This document shows, in pieces, positions 1 through 5,821 of a stretch of 10,079 nucleotides of DNA (the first letter of the stretch is position 1; the number at the start of each line of letters is the position of its first letter). Below the pieces are notes generated by a model. The model was not told the DNA's origin. It saw nothing but the letters and a program-made list of their open reading frames with translations, and did no database searches. The position numbers were made by a program, and so were the translations under genes. Source of the DNA: Chloroflexota bacterium (lineage in GTDB: Bacteria > Chloroflexota > Limnocylindria > Limnocylindrales > CSP1-4); NCBI GenBank assembly GCA_021786915.1, contig JAJYMP010000356.1, positions 1-10,079 on the forward strand. Reading direction: 5' to 3'.

Positions 1-47
1 ACACCCCAAGTTGACCGCCTTCGTGAGATCAGCAGGGCGCGCAGAAC

Positions 48-70
48 CGCCCGATCAGGCTCCTCGGGCG
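48..70 (-). terminator. Hairpin downstream of the CYTH gene
   Basis: A perfect 7-bp inverted repeat (CGCCCGA at 48-54, TCGGGCG at 64-70) encloses a 9-nt loop and lies about 31 bases past the stop codon of the minus-strand CYTH gene. Only a weak T-containing tail follows on the minus strand, as is common for terminators in high-GC genomes. The remaining bases of 1-101 show no supportable gene. Confidence 0.35.
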
Positions 71-101
71 CTGGAAGTTCGGACTAGCCGGCGGCCGCAG
101 C

Positions 102-638
102 TCAGTCGAAGGGCGGCACCTCGGCATCGCGACGGGCGAGCGACCAGTTGAGGTAGCGTCCGTCGCCGGTGACCTCGCGCCACTCGCCCACCCACTCGGG
201 CAGTTGCACCGGCTCATCCTCGGAGGCCAGCTCCACCTCCAGCACGGTCAGCCCAGCCGGCTCCTCGAACACGTCGATCTCGAGCGTCTGGCAGCCGTGC
301 GCCACGACGTGGCGCGTCTTGCGAATCGGCCGCCGCTGCGGGTCGGCGCGAGCGAGGGCCGCAGTCCACTCGGCCTCGCTGGTCTCATCCTCGGCCTCGT
401 CGAAGGTGAACGCGCCGATCCGCCGCTTCCGGTTGCGGCGGAAGGTCGACGTGCCGTCGGGCAGTTCCGTCCGCCGGATGCGGCTCCCTCCGGACGCGTC
501 GGGCCCGGCGGACGGGTCGGGCAGGAGGTACACCTGCTCGATCCGCTTCGCCACCGCTCCGTGGGCAGCCAGCGTCGCCTCATCCGGCGTCGCTCGAAGC
601 CGGAACTTGCGCTCGATCTCGATCCCGCGGGGACTCAC
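102..638 (-). CDS. CYTH domain protein (triphosphate tunnel metalloenzyme-like)
   Basis: This 178-residue protein fits a single CYTH domain. The hallmark ExExK signature is at the N-terminus as E7-I-E9-R-K11-F. It is followed by further charged strands expected to line the tunnel: RIRR at 53-56, KTR at 107-109, EIDVFE at 120-125 and VLEVE at 132-136. Characterised CYTH proteins hydrolyse inorganic triphosphate, thiamine triphosphate or related triphosphates using divalent metal, or cyclise ATP (class IV adenylate cyclases); which applies here cannot be read from sequence. No signal peptide or membrane segment is present, so it should be cytosolic. The start is a GTG preceded by AGGA at 7-base spacing. 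An ATG six bases upstream (644-642) opens a frame that stops almost at once, so GTG is preferred. The broken lipoprotein gene lies 77 bp upstream on the same strand. Confidence 0.85.
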   Translation of the reverse strand: MSPRGIEIERKFRLRATPDEATLAAHGAVAKRIEQVYLLPDPSAGPDASGGSRIRRTELPDGTSTFRRNRKRRIGAFTFDEAEDETSEAEWTAALARADPQRRPIRKTRHVVAHGCQTLEIDVFEEPAGLTVLEVELASEDEPVQLPEWVGEWREVTGDGRYLNWSLARRDAEVPPFD

Positions 639-715
639 CGGGTCATCCTAGACCGCACGGCCCTCGCGGGTCCCGCGCCCAGGGCGCGCGCTGGCGCCGT
701 CCGCGACGCTCCCGC

Positions 716-1044
716 TCAGGGGATCCGCCCGAGGCAGGTGGTCGCCTGGGCCTCCATCTCGGCTGCCGAGGCGACGGGCTTCCCGATCCCGAGCTCGCTG
801 ATGGTGAAGAGGATCAGGCCCTAAGGACGTCGACGCGGAACCGTTGAACGTGACGACGCTGACCGTTTCACCCACGCTCGCCACCGCTGCCGCATCGCCG
901 ACGCCCGACACGACCGACACCTTGAGGGCTTGCGGCTGGCAGGGATGCGGCGGAGGCTGCGGACGACGGGCTGGACGAACCGCTGCAGGCGCCCACGAGA
1001 ACGGCGACGAGCGGAACCGCCAACAGCCGCGGGGACGCGCGCAT
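716..1044 (-). pseudogene. Small lipoprotein gene broken by two frameshifts
   Basis: The minus-strand ATG at 1044 has a good ribosome-binding site (GAGGTG, 5 bases upstream). It encodes a classic lipoprotein signal peptide: R2 and R6, a hydrophobic core, then the lipobox LVGAC with Cys20, followed by a Ser/Ala-rich linker. That frame stops at 868-870. Coding character, with almost all codons ending in G or C, continues in the second frame (KVSVVSGVGDAAAV...VVTFNGSAS). It then moves to the third frame (LILFTISELGIG...TTCLGRIP), ending at TGA 716-718. Removing one base from GGG at 926-928 and one from CCC at 819-821 gives a single open frame of about 108 residues. The function of this exported, membrane-anchored protein is not recognised. 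Either the gene is decaying or the assembly carries two homopolymer errors. Read literally, the first frame would be a 58-residue peptide (868-1044). Confidence 0.55.
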
Positions 1045-1063
1045 ACGGGCACCTCGACCTGAC

Positions 1064-1096
1064 TGACCGGGTTGACCGGGCCCGCGGTCATGACCG
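1064..1096. promoter_or_regulatory. Cluster of TGACCG half-sites, possible operator
   Basis: TGACCGGG occurs twice with a 9-bp period (1064-1071 and 1073-1080). It is followed by a perfect 12-bp palindrome CGGTCATGACCG at 1085-1096, made of one inverted and one direct TGACCG. Four copies of one hexamer therefore sit in 33 bp, 20-52 bp upstream of the lipoprotein start and about 200 bp upstream of sodN. This arrangement suits a dimeric regulator, but no specific protein can be named and no Nur-like TTGCAA pair is visible. Confidence 0.35.
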
Positions 1097-1197
1097 AAGG
1101 CGAGGGCCCGGGGTATCGCACCGCGTGCCGAACAGCGCAGGCGAGCCGTTCAACCGATGGCGACGTCCCCACCCCCGGACCTGCCGGGGAGCCTCGT

Positions 1198-1226
1198 TTG
1201 ACGCCTCGGCGGAACCCGCGGACACT
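1198..1226 (+). promoter_or_regulatory. Possible sodN promoter
   Basis: TTGACG at 1198-1203 is followed after 17 bases by GACACT at 1221-1226. The -35 is good and the -10 is weak (3 of 6). Transcription would start near 1233, leaving a leader of about 65 nt. A 6-bp hairpin with a 5-nt loop (CCCCGG 1173-1178, CCGGGG 1184-1189) lies just upstream. Confidence 0.3.
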
Positions 1227-1297
1227 TTCGCCGAGACAGCTGTCAGAAATCGGCGCCCTGCCATCGCCGCACGAGCGCCCCCACTCGGAGGCCGCAC

Positions 1298-1726
1298 ATG
1301 TCCCCGCTCCGTCTTCTTGCCCCCCGGACCGTCGTCCGCGCCCACTGCGACCTGCCCTGCGGCGTCTATGACCCCGAGCAGGCGCGCATCGAGGCCGAGT
1401 CCTGCTACCGGATCGTCGAGAAGTACCTCGCCAACGAGGACCCCACCTTCCGCACGCGCGCCATCCACATCAAGGAGGAGCGCGCCGACCTCGTCAAGCA
1501 CCACCTCGACGTCCTCTGGCACGACTACTTCAAGCCCGAGCACCTCGAGGCCGTGCCGAACCTGCACCAGCTGTTCTGGGACGCCAACAAGCAGGTTTCG
1601 AAAGTCAAGGCCTCGACCAGCCTCGACGACGCCAAGAAGCTCCTGGACCTGATCGACCAGGTCGACGCCGCGTGGAAGACCACCGGCGGCGAGGGCAAGA
1701 CGCGCGTCGCCGGCCGCCCCGGCTGA
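1298..1726 (+). CDS. sodN: Nickel-type superoxide dismutase
   Basis: This enzyme dismutates superoxide to oxygen and hydrogen peroxide with a mononuclear nickel centre. The diagnostic nickel hook is intact: H16-C17-D-L-P20-C21-G-V-Y24. After removal of the first 15 residues, His becomes residue 1 and supplies the N-terminal amine and imidazole ligands, with Cys2 and Cys6 as thiolates. The N-terminal stretch is a short cleaved pro-sequence, not a Sec signal. The rest (EQARIEAESC..., HHLDVLWHDYFKPEHL..., VPNLHQLFWDANKQVSKVKAS) matches the family's four-helix bundle. The mature length of about 127 residues slightly exceeds the 117 of the Streptomyces enzyme because of a Gly/Arg-rich tail. The ATG has a strong GGAGG six bases upstream. 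sodX follows after 43 bp, the standard partner arrangement. Confidence 0.97.
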   Translation: MSPLRLLAPRTVVRAHCDLPCGVYDPEQARIEAESCYRIVEKYLANEDPTFRTRAIHIKEERADLVKHHLDVLWHDYFKPEHLEAVPNLHQLFWDANKQVSKVKASTSLDDAKKLLDLIDQVDAAWKTTGGEGKTRVAGRPG

Positions 1727-1754
1727 CCGCCGTCCCTCGCTGATCCGCCGTCCT

Positions 1755-1788
1755 GAGGCCCCGTCCGAGATGACCGTGACGGGGCCTC
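1755..1788 (+). terminator. Perfect 11-bp hairpin between sodN and sodX
   Basis: GAGGCCCCGTC (1755-1765) pairs perfectly with GACGGGGCCTC (1778-1788) around a 12-nt loop. It begins 29 bases past the sodN stop and has the look of a high-GC intrinsic terminator or attenuator, with no strong T-tract. It contains the apparent sodX ATG (1770-1772) in its loop, so it may limit sodX transcription or translation, or it may mean that sodX starts further downstream. Confidence 0.6.
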
Positions 1789-2294
1789 GACGCGTTCGTG
1801 GGGCGCTGCGGCCGGGCGCCGGCGGCCCGTTCGGGCTGCGAGGGCTGCGCGGCCGCCTCAAGGGGCCGTGGCGGGTGGCGGTGGCCGAGGCGTCGATGAC
1901 ACCGTCGATCGAAGCTGGCGACTGGCTGCTGGTGGACCCCTCGGTGGGGCGCTGGCCGCGTCGCGGCGCGGTGGTGGTGTTCCGCGAGCCCCGATCCGAC
2001 GTGCTCGCCATCAAGCGCGTGGCGGGCCGGCCGGGCGACTGGGTCCCGTTCAACGACGCCTGGCTGCGGCTGGCCGATGACGAGGCGTGGCTGCTGTCCG
2101 ACGCCGACGACGAGGCGCTGGAGGCCGACGGGCACGGGCGCGCCGTGGACTCCCGCGCCTACGGCCCGGTGCCGGTCGAGGCGCTGCTGGGCCGCGCCTG
2201 GTTCCGCTACTGGCCGGTTCGCAGGGTGGGTCGTCTGCCGAAGCCGCCCGTGCGGGCGTTCCGGCGCGGCCCGGGGCCGGCGCCGAAGGACTGA
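1770..2294 (+). CDS. sodX: Ni-SOD maturation protease, S26 signal peptidase family
   Basis: This is a soluble S26-type serine protease that trims the SodN pro-sequence to expose the nickel-binding histidine. The family motifs are present: A41-S42-M43-T44-P45 with catalytic Ser42, then EAGDWLLVDP, IKRVAGRPGD with catalytic Lys82, and a late DSRAYGPVP box. Unlike true signal peptidases it has no N-terminal membrane helix, which fits a cytoplasmic substrate. Position directly after sodN supports the assignment. The start is uncertain: the ATG used here has only a weak GAGG upstream and lies in the loop of a strong hairpin. In-frame GTG codons at 1776, 1875 and 1881 are alternatives, and a start at 1875 would leave a compact protein beginning six residues before Ser42. 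The 174-residue version has an Arg/Gly-rich N-terminus and a basic C-terminal tail. Confidence 0.88.
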   Translation: MTVTGPRRVRGALRPGAGGPFGLRGLRGRLKGPWRVAVAEASMTPSIEAGDWLLVDPSVGRWPRRGAVVVFREPRSDVLAIKRVAGRPGDWVPFNDAWLRLADDEAWLLSDADDEALEADGHGRAVDSRAYGPVPVEALLGRAWFRYWPVRRVGRLPKPPVRAFRRGPGPAPKD

Positions 2295-2331
2295 CGCGCG
2301 CCGGCTGGCCGTCGCCCGGCGGGAGTCGTGC

Positions 2332-2366
2332 TCGACCCGGCAGGATTGCTCCCTTACGATCTGCTG
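2332..2366 (+). promoter_or_regulatory. Likely leaderless promoter of the SIS gene
   Basis: TCGACC at 2332-2337 matches the -35 consensus at 4 of 6 positions. A 17-bp spacer leads to TACGAT at 2355-2360, a good -10. The first transcribed base would be at or next to the ATG at 2367, and no Shine-Dalgarno sequence precedes that ATG. Together this indicates a leaderless mRNA. Confidence 0.5.
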
Positions 2367-3578
2367 ATGAGCGAATTGCGGTCCAACCCAGGCGGCTTCG
2401 ACCCCGAGGCGCCCCTCCCCGCGGCCCCCGACCCCTGGCAGCCCCTGCCGATGCCCCACCTCCGCGACGCACCGCCCTGGGCGATGGCGGAGATGATCTC
2501 GGCCGAGCCCGCGCTCGTCGGCCGCGTGGGCCAGCGGCTCCTCGACGACGGCTCCGCGGCTTCCCTCGCCGGATTGATCCGGGACACGATCGGCCGCGGC
2601 GAGACGGTCGTCGTCACGGGCTGCGGCACATCCGACTACGCGGGTCGGGGCGCGGCCGCGATCCTCCGCGAGGCCTGCGCAGCCGCGGGGCTGCCCGCGC
2701 CCGGACCGCAGTCGGCGGGCGCGTTCGAGCTCTCGTGCGATCCGCCGAGCGGCCTCGTCATCGGCGTCAGCCACGAGGGCGGCACCGCCGCGACGATCGC
2801 CGCGCTGGACGCAGCCCGGCAACGCGGCGCTCGCACCGCGCTCATCACCGGCAGCGCCAGCTCGCCGGCGGCCGAGGGCTGCGACGTGGTGCTGGCGACC
2901 GTTGAGATGGACCGCTCCTGGTGCCACACCGTGGGCTACGTCTCGCCGCTCGCCGCCGCGTGCGTCACCGCGGGGCTCATCGCCGGCCACACGCCGGACC
3001 CGCAGCGCCTCCGCCGGCGCCTCGCCATGGGCCTCGAGGCCGCCCGCGGCCACCACGGCGCCATGGGCAACGCCGCCGCCCGCGCCAAGCAGCTGCTGGT
3101 GATCGCGTCGGGGGCGGACCGGATCACCGCCCGCGAGCTGTCGCTCAAGGTGGAGGAGGCGGCCTGGCTGCCCACCACTGCCCGCGCCCTCGAGACCTTC
3201 CTCCACGGCCACCTGCCCGCGACCGGCCCCGACACGGCCCTGGTGCTGCTGCTGCTCGAGCGCGGCGCCATCGAGCGTCGGGCCGCGCGGGCGCGCCAGG
3301 CACTGGCGGCGGCGGCGGTGGTGGGCATCAGGCCGGGGGCGATCCTCGGCGAGCAGGCGGCCGTGCTGATCCCGGACACCCTGACGCCGGCCGGACGCAT
3401 CGTCGTGCCCGACATGCCCGAGCTCCCCAACGAGGCGGCGGCGCTGCTGGGCGCCGCGGCCCCGCTGCAGCTCCTGACGCTGGCCATCGCCGCGGCCCGC
3501 GGGACGAACCCGGATCCGATCCGCCGCGATGACCCGCGATACCTGCGTGCTGCAGACGTGGCGGACTCGCCGATCTGA
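2367..3578 (+). CDS. Double-SIS-domain sugar-phosphate isomerase-like protein
   Basis: The 403-residue protein has two SIS (sugar isomerase) domains, like the C-terminal half of glucosamine-6-phosphate synthase and stand-alone relatives (AgaS, FrlB). Visible motifs are APPWAMAEMISAEP near residue 35, a phosphosugar loop GCGTSDYAG at 85-93 and SHEGGT at 135-140. Further on are ELSLKVEEA at 257-265 and ALETFLHGH at 274-282, equivalent to the catalytic Glu/His region of GlmS. The C-terminal NPDPIRRDDPRYLRAA resembles the family end. The N-terminal glutaminase domain of GlmS is absent, so it cannot use glutamine in the GlmS way. It should isomerise or deaminate a ketose- or aldose-phosphate, or bind one as an effector; the substrate is unknown. 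The ATG at 2367 is preferred over GTG 2328 (416 residues) because a promoter -10 sits just before it. It is probably transcribed alone. Confidence 0.85.
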   Translation: MSELRSNPGGFDPEAPLPAAPDPWQPLPMPHLRDAPPWAMAEMISAEPALVGRVGQRLLDDGSAASLAGLIRDTIGRGETVVVTGCGTSDYAGRGAAAILREACAAAGLPAPGPQSAGAFELSCDPPSGLVIGVSHEGGTAATIAALDAARQRGARTALITGSASSPAAEGCDVVLATVEMDRSWCHTVGYVSPLAAACVTAGLIAGHTPDPQRLRRRLAMGLEAARGHHGAMGNAAARAKQLLVIASGADRITARELSLKVEEAAWLPTTARALETFLHGHLPATGPDTALVLLLLERGAIERRAARARQALAAAAVVGIRPGAILGEQAAVLIPDTLTPAGRIVVPDMPELPNEAAALLGAAAPLQLLTLAIAAARGTNPDPIRRDDPRYLRAADVADSPI

Positions 3579-3643
3579 CGGCTGCCGCCAGGGGGCAGCC
3601 GAAGCCTGACCAGGCGAACCCGGCCATCGGGGGCCGAGCCGGG
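3579..3643 (+). terminator. Hairpins after the SIS gene
   Basis: An 8-bp perfect stem starts directly after the stop codon (CGGCTGCC 3579-3586, GGCAGCCG 3594-3601, 7-nt loop). A second weaker stem follows (CCCGGC 3619-3624, GCCGGG 3638-3643). There is no T-tract. Placement between convergent genes fits a terminator. Confidence 0.5.
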
Positions 3644-3687
3644 CCGGACCGGACCGACGGAGGGCCGGAGGGCCGGACCAGGCCGGA
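3642..3687. repeat. Short GGCCGGA repeats
   Basis: GGCCGGA occurs at 3642-3648, 3663-3669, 3671-3677 and 3681-3687, with related GGACCGGACCGAC between the first two. The stretch fills the gap between the convergent SIS and UPF0303 genes and encodes nothing obvious. It is best described as low-complexity GC sequence. Confidence 0.5.
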
Positions 3688-3698
3688 GCCTGCGCCGA

Positions 3699-4184
3699 CT
3701 ACGCCCGCTCGCCCGCCAGGTAGGCCTCGAGCACCTCGACGATGAGCGCGTGGTCGCGCTCCTGGGGCAGTCCCGACACGAGCGCCACGCCCACGACCCC
3801 GGTCCCGCGCACGGCCAGCGGGTAGCCGCCGCCATACGGCGCGTAGGCGGGCCGGCCGAGCCCTGTTGCCGCCTCGAACGTCGTGCCCTCGGCGAGGTAC
3901 CGCTGGCGCACGTACCAGGAGGAGTGCCCGAATCGCTCCACCACGGCCGCCTTGCCAGCGATCCACACGTCGTTGTCGGGCGACGTCCCCGGCAGGGCCG
4001 CCCGGAAGGCCACCCGACCCACGCGCCGCACTTCGATGGTGACGGCGAGCGACCGCGCCTGGGCGCGGGCGAGGAGCAGCCTCCCGATCGCGATGGCGTC
4101 GGCCTCGTCCAGCGAGGGCAGCGCCAGGCGCCCCTCCTCCTCGAGCAGCGCCGCAGGGTCAGTCGCAGATTCAACCGTGCCCAT
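3699..4184 (-). CDS. UPF0303 family protein (heme-degrading-domain-like)
   Basis: The 161-residue protein matches UPF0303 along its whole length: LPSLDEADAIAIG near 22-34, LAVTIEVRR at 46-54, AALPGTSPDNDVWIAGK at 62-78, VVERFGHSS at 81-89, YAPYGGGYPL at 114-123, and GVVGVALVSGLPQERDH at 129-145. Family members share a fold with heme-binding HbpS/GlcG-type proteins and are often labelled heme-degrading, but the biochemical role is poorly established. It is cytosolic, with no signal peptide or membrane segment. The chosen ATG overlaps the oxidoreductase stop by one base (TGATG), indicating translational coupling. A longer frame reaching 4229 would run back into the oxidoreductase and add residues the family lacks. 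The pairing suggests action on the same cofactor or substrate as the oxidoreductase; that is inference. Confidence 0.88.
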   Translation of the reverse strand: MGTVESATDPAALLEEEGRLALPSLDEADAIAIGRLLLARAQARSLAVTIEVRRVGRVAFRAALPGTSPDNDVWIAGKAAVVERFGHSSWYVRQRYLAEGTTFEAATGLGRPAYAPYGGGYPLAVRGTGVVGVALVSGLPQERDHALIVEVLEAYLAGERA

Positions 4185-5143
4185 CAGAACAGCAGCTCCG
4201 CCATGAGGTCGATCATCGGGAGGTCCCACGGCAGGAAGTCCTGGAGCATGAGCCGCTCTGCGCCCGCCGCCTCGAACCGCGCCACAGCCTCGCGGGCCTG
4301 GTCACGCCCGCCGTAGATCCAGCGCGGCTTGCGCACGGCGAACCAGGCGTCGAAGTCCCCGCCCGCCCCGCCGAGCAGGTCCGCGATGGCCGCCTCGCGG
4401 CGCCGGAGCTCGTCCTCGTCCCGCCCGAGCAGCACGCCCGCCATCGTGGAGTGGGTCAGGCTCGAGGGCTCGCGGCCGATCGCCTCGCAGGCCGCGTCGA
4501 GGGCCGCGTACTTCTCGGCCGCCACCTCCGGGCTGGACGACGAGAGGTTGAACTCGTCGGCGTAGCGAGCGGCGATCCGGAACGCGCGAGGCGAGCCGCC
4601 GCCGCCGGTGATGAGGTTCGGCCGCCCGCCGTCCCGGCCGGGCAGCGACGCCGGCTTCGGCCGGAACAGCGCGTCCTCCACGGTGTGGTGGCGGCCCGCG
4701 AACGACCAGCCGTCGGGGCCCTCCCAGAGCCCGTGGAGGATCTCGAGCGTCTCCTCCAGGCGCTCCGCCCGCTCCTCGATGGGCGGGAACGGGAGCCCGT
4801 GGGCCACATGCTCGTGATCGTGCCAGCCCGCGCCCAGGCCCAGCTCGATGCGCCCGCCCGACATCTCGTCCACGGTCACCACGACCTTGGCCAGGTTGCC
4901 CGGCGTCCGGAACATCACCGGCGACACGAGCGCCCCGAGCTTGATCGTGGACGTCTCGCGCGCGAGGCCCGCGAGCACCGCCCAGGCGTCCGTCGTGGGT
5001 CTGCCGGCCTCACCCGGGAAGCTCTCGTAGTGGTCCGACCGGAACAGCGTCTCGAAGCCGAGAGCCTCGGCCCGTCGGGCGATGGCCAGCTGCTCCGCGT
5101 ACGTCAGACCCTGCTGCGGCTCGATCATCAGCGAGAAGCGCAT
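4184..5143 (-). CDS. LLM-class flavin/F420-dependent oxidoreductase
   Basis: A 319-residue luciferase-like TIM-barrel enzyme. Supporting features are the N-terminal MRFSLMIEPQQGLTYAEQL, then ARRAEALGFETLFRSDHY at 22-39, DAWAVLAGLARETSTIKLG at 52-70, and the typical GGRIELGLGAGWHDHEH at 96-112. The HGLPFPPIEERAERLEE segment and a C-terminal phosphate-loop region (PNLITGGGGSP) also fit. Relatives reduce or oxygenate organic substrates with F420H2 or FMNH2; substrate and cofactor cannot be fixed here, though GxGAGW is common in F420 users. The start is ATG with GGGAG six bases upstream. The frame stays open far upstream across the antisense of the MarR and MFS genes, but that part has no family homology. 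It is divergent from the MarR regulator with 72 bp between starts, and overlaps the UPF0303 gene downstream. Confidence 0.92.
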   Translation of the reverse strand: MRFSLMIEPQQGLTYAEQLAIARRAEALGFETLFRSDHYESFPGEAGRPTTDAWAVLAGLARETSTIKLGALVSPVMFRTPGNLAKVVVTVDEMSGGRIELGLGAGWHDHEHVAHGLPFPPIEERAERLEETLEILHGLWEGPDGWSFAGRHHTVEDALFRPKPASLPGRDGGRPNLITGGGGSPRAFRIAARYADEFNLSSSSPEVAAEKYAALDAACEAIGREPSSLTHSTMAGVLLGRDEDELRRREAAIADLLGGAGGDFDAWFAVRKPRWIYGGRDQAREAVARFEAAGAERLMLQDFLPWDLPMIDLMAELLF

Positions 5144-5177
5144 CAGTGCTCCCTTCTCGGGCGCGGGGCCCTTCTGG

Positions 5178-5206
5178 TTGACAGAACTATTCGTGTCGAG
5201 TAAATA
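5178..5206 (+). promoter_or_regulatory. MarR promoter with candidate operator in its spacer
   Basis: A perfect TTGACA -35 lies at 5178-5183. After 17 bp comes an AT-rich TAAATA -10 candidate at 5201-5206, about 10 bases before the MarR ATG, so the message would have almost no leader. An imperfect palindrome, TATTCG-TGT-CGAGTA (5188-5202, 5 of 6 arm positions matching), fills the spacer and touches the -10. A MarR dimer bound there would block RNA polymerase. The AT-rich stretch 5181-5209 stands out from the surrounding GC-rich sequence and is shared by the divergent oxidoreductase gene. Confidence 0.5.
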
Positions 5207-5215
5207 CTTCAGGCA

Positions 5216-5770
5216 ATGGAAACAACTGTCGAATCTGATCCCACCGCCGAACGCCGGCAGGCCGCTGAGACCGTGCTCGCCGGCCTGGCCGTCGCTGTCG
5301 GGTCGCTTCGCTGCGCCGGCTCGCAGCGCCTGGTCCGGCTGGGCATCAGCATGACGCACTTCAACGTCCTCACGCTGCTCCGCCACCACGAGGCCATGCC
5401 GATGGGCCGGCTCGCGGACATCCTGGACGCGTCGATGTCGAACGCCACTGGGATCATCGACCGGATGGAGGAGCGCGGGCTCGTTGAGCGGGTCCGCGTC
5501 CCGGACGACCGGCGCGTGGTGCTGGTCCGCCCCACGAAGGCCGGCCTGGACCTCGTGGACGACGTGGAGCTCGTCAAGAACGAGGTCATGATCCGGGCGC
5601 TCGCCCGCCTCGACGACGCCCAGCTTGAGCGCCTCTCCGCGGCGGCAGCCGACATCGGTGCGTCCGTCGAGGCGGAGATGGCCAGCCATCCCGAGCGCTT
5701 CTGCGACCTCGAGCCCCACCTGCGCACGCACCTGCCCCCGCACGCCCGCGCCACCCAGCCATCCCCCTGA
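5216..5770 (+). CDS. MarR family transcriptional regulator
   Basis: A 184-residue winged-helix regulator. A helical N-terminal dimerisation region (about 10-45) is followed by the DNA-binding domain: MTHFNVLTLLRHHEAMPMGRLADIL, the recognition helix SMSNATGIIDRMEERGLVER (73-92), and the wing with the signature PDDRRVVLV (96-104). The C-terminal helices complete the dimer interface. Length is somewhat above the usual 140-160 owing to extra residues at both ends, including a Pro/His-rich tail. Such proteins usually repress neighbouring efflux or detoxification genes until bound by a phenolic, antibiotic or oxidant. Two cysteines (C33 and one near the C-terminus) could sense oxidation, but this is speculative. 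It is the first gene of a row with the MFS exporter and Rieske protein and diverges from the oxidoreductase. The start lacks a strong ribosome-binding site, consistent with a near-leaderless message. Confidence 0.92.
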   Translation: METTVESDPTAERRQAAETVLAGLAVAVGSLRCAGSQRLVRLGISMTHFNVLTLLRHHEAMPMGRLADILDASMSNATGIIDRMEERGLVERVRVPDDRRVVLVRPTKAGLDLVDDVELVKNEVMIRALARLDDAQLERLSAAAADIGASVEAEMASHPERFCDLEPHLRTHLPPHARATQPSP

Positions 5771-5821
5771 GGGCCAGCGTCCCACCCCGCCCGCGTGGCG
5801 GCAATCCAGAAAGGAAGAATC

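Noticed and set aside
648..1172. Continuous 174-codon minus frame across the lipoprotein region
   Set aside because: Only its middle part (roughly 825-927) looks coding. Its beginning lies upstream of the lipoprotein ribosome-binding site and overlaps the better signal-peptide frame, and its end overlaps the third frame.
1173..1189. CCCCGG/CCGGGG hairpin upstream of sodN considered as a terminator or riboswitch
   Set aside because: No gene ends in front of it, and it lies upstream of the likely sodN promoter, so it would not be in the sodN transcript. It may be chance in GC-rich DNA.
1605..3212. 535-codon minus-strand open frame opposite sodN, sodX and the SIS gene
   Set aside because: The Arg/Ala/Gly/His-rich translation with no recognisable fold is a shadow of the plus-strand genes, which have clear motifs.
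5795..5821. GTG 5795 as the start of the MFS exporter
   Set aside because: No ribosome-binding site precedes it, whereas AGAAAGGAAG is correctly placed before TTG 5822 and would otherwise be internal to the gene.
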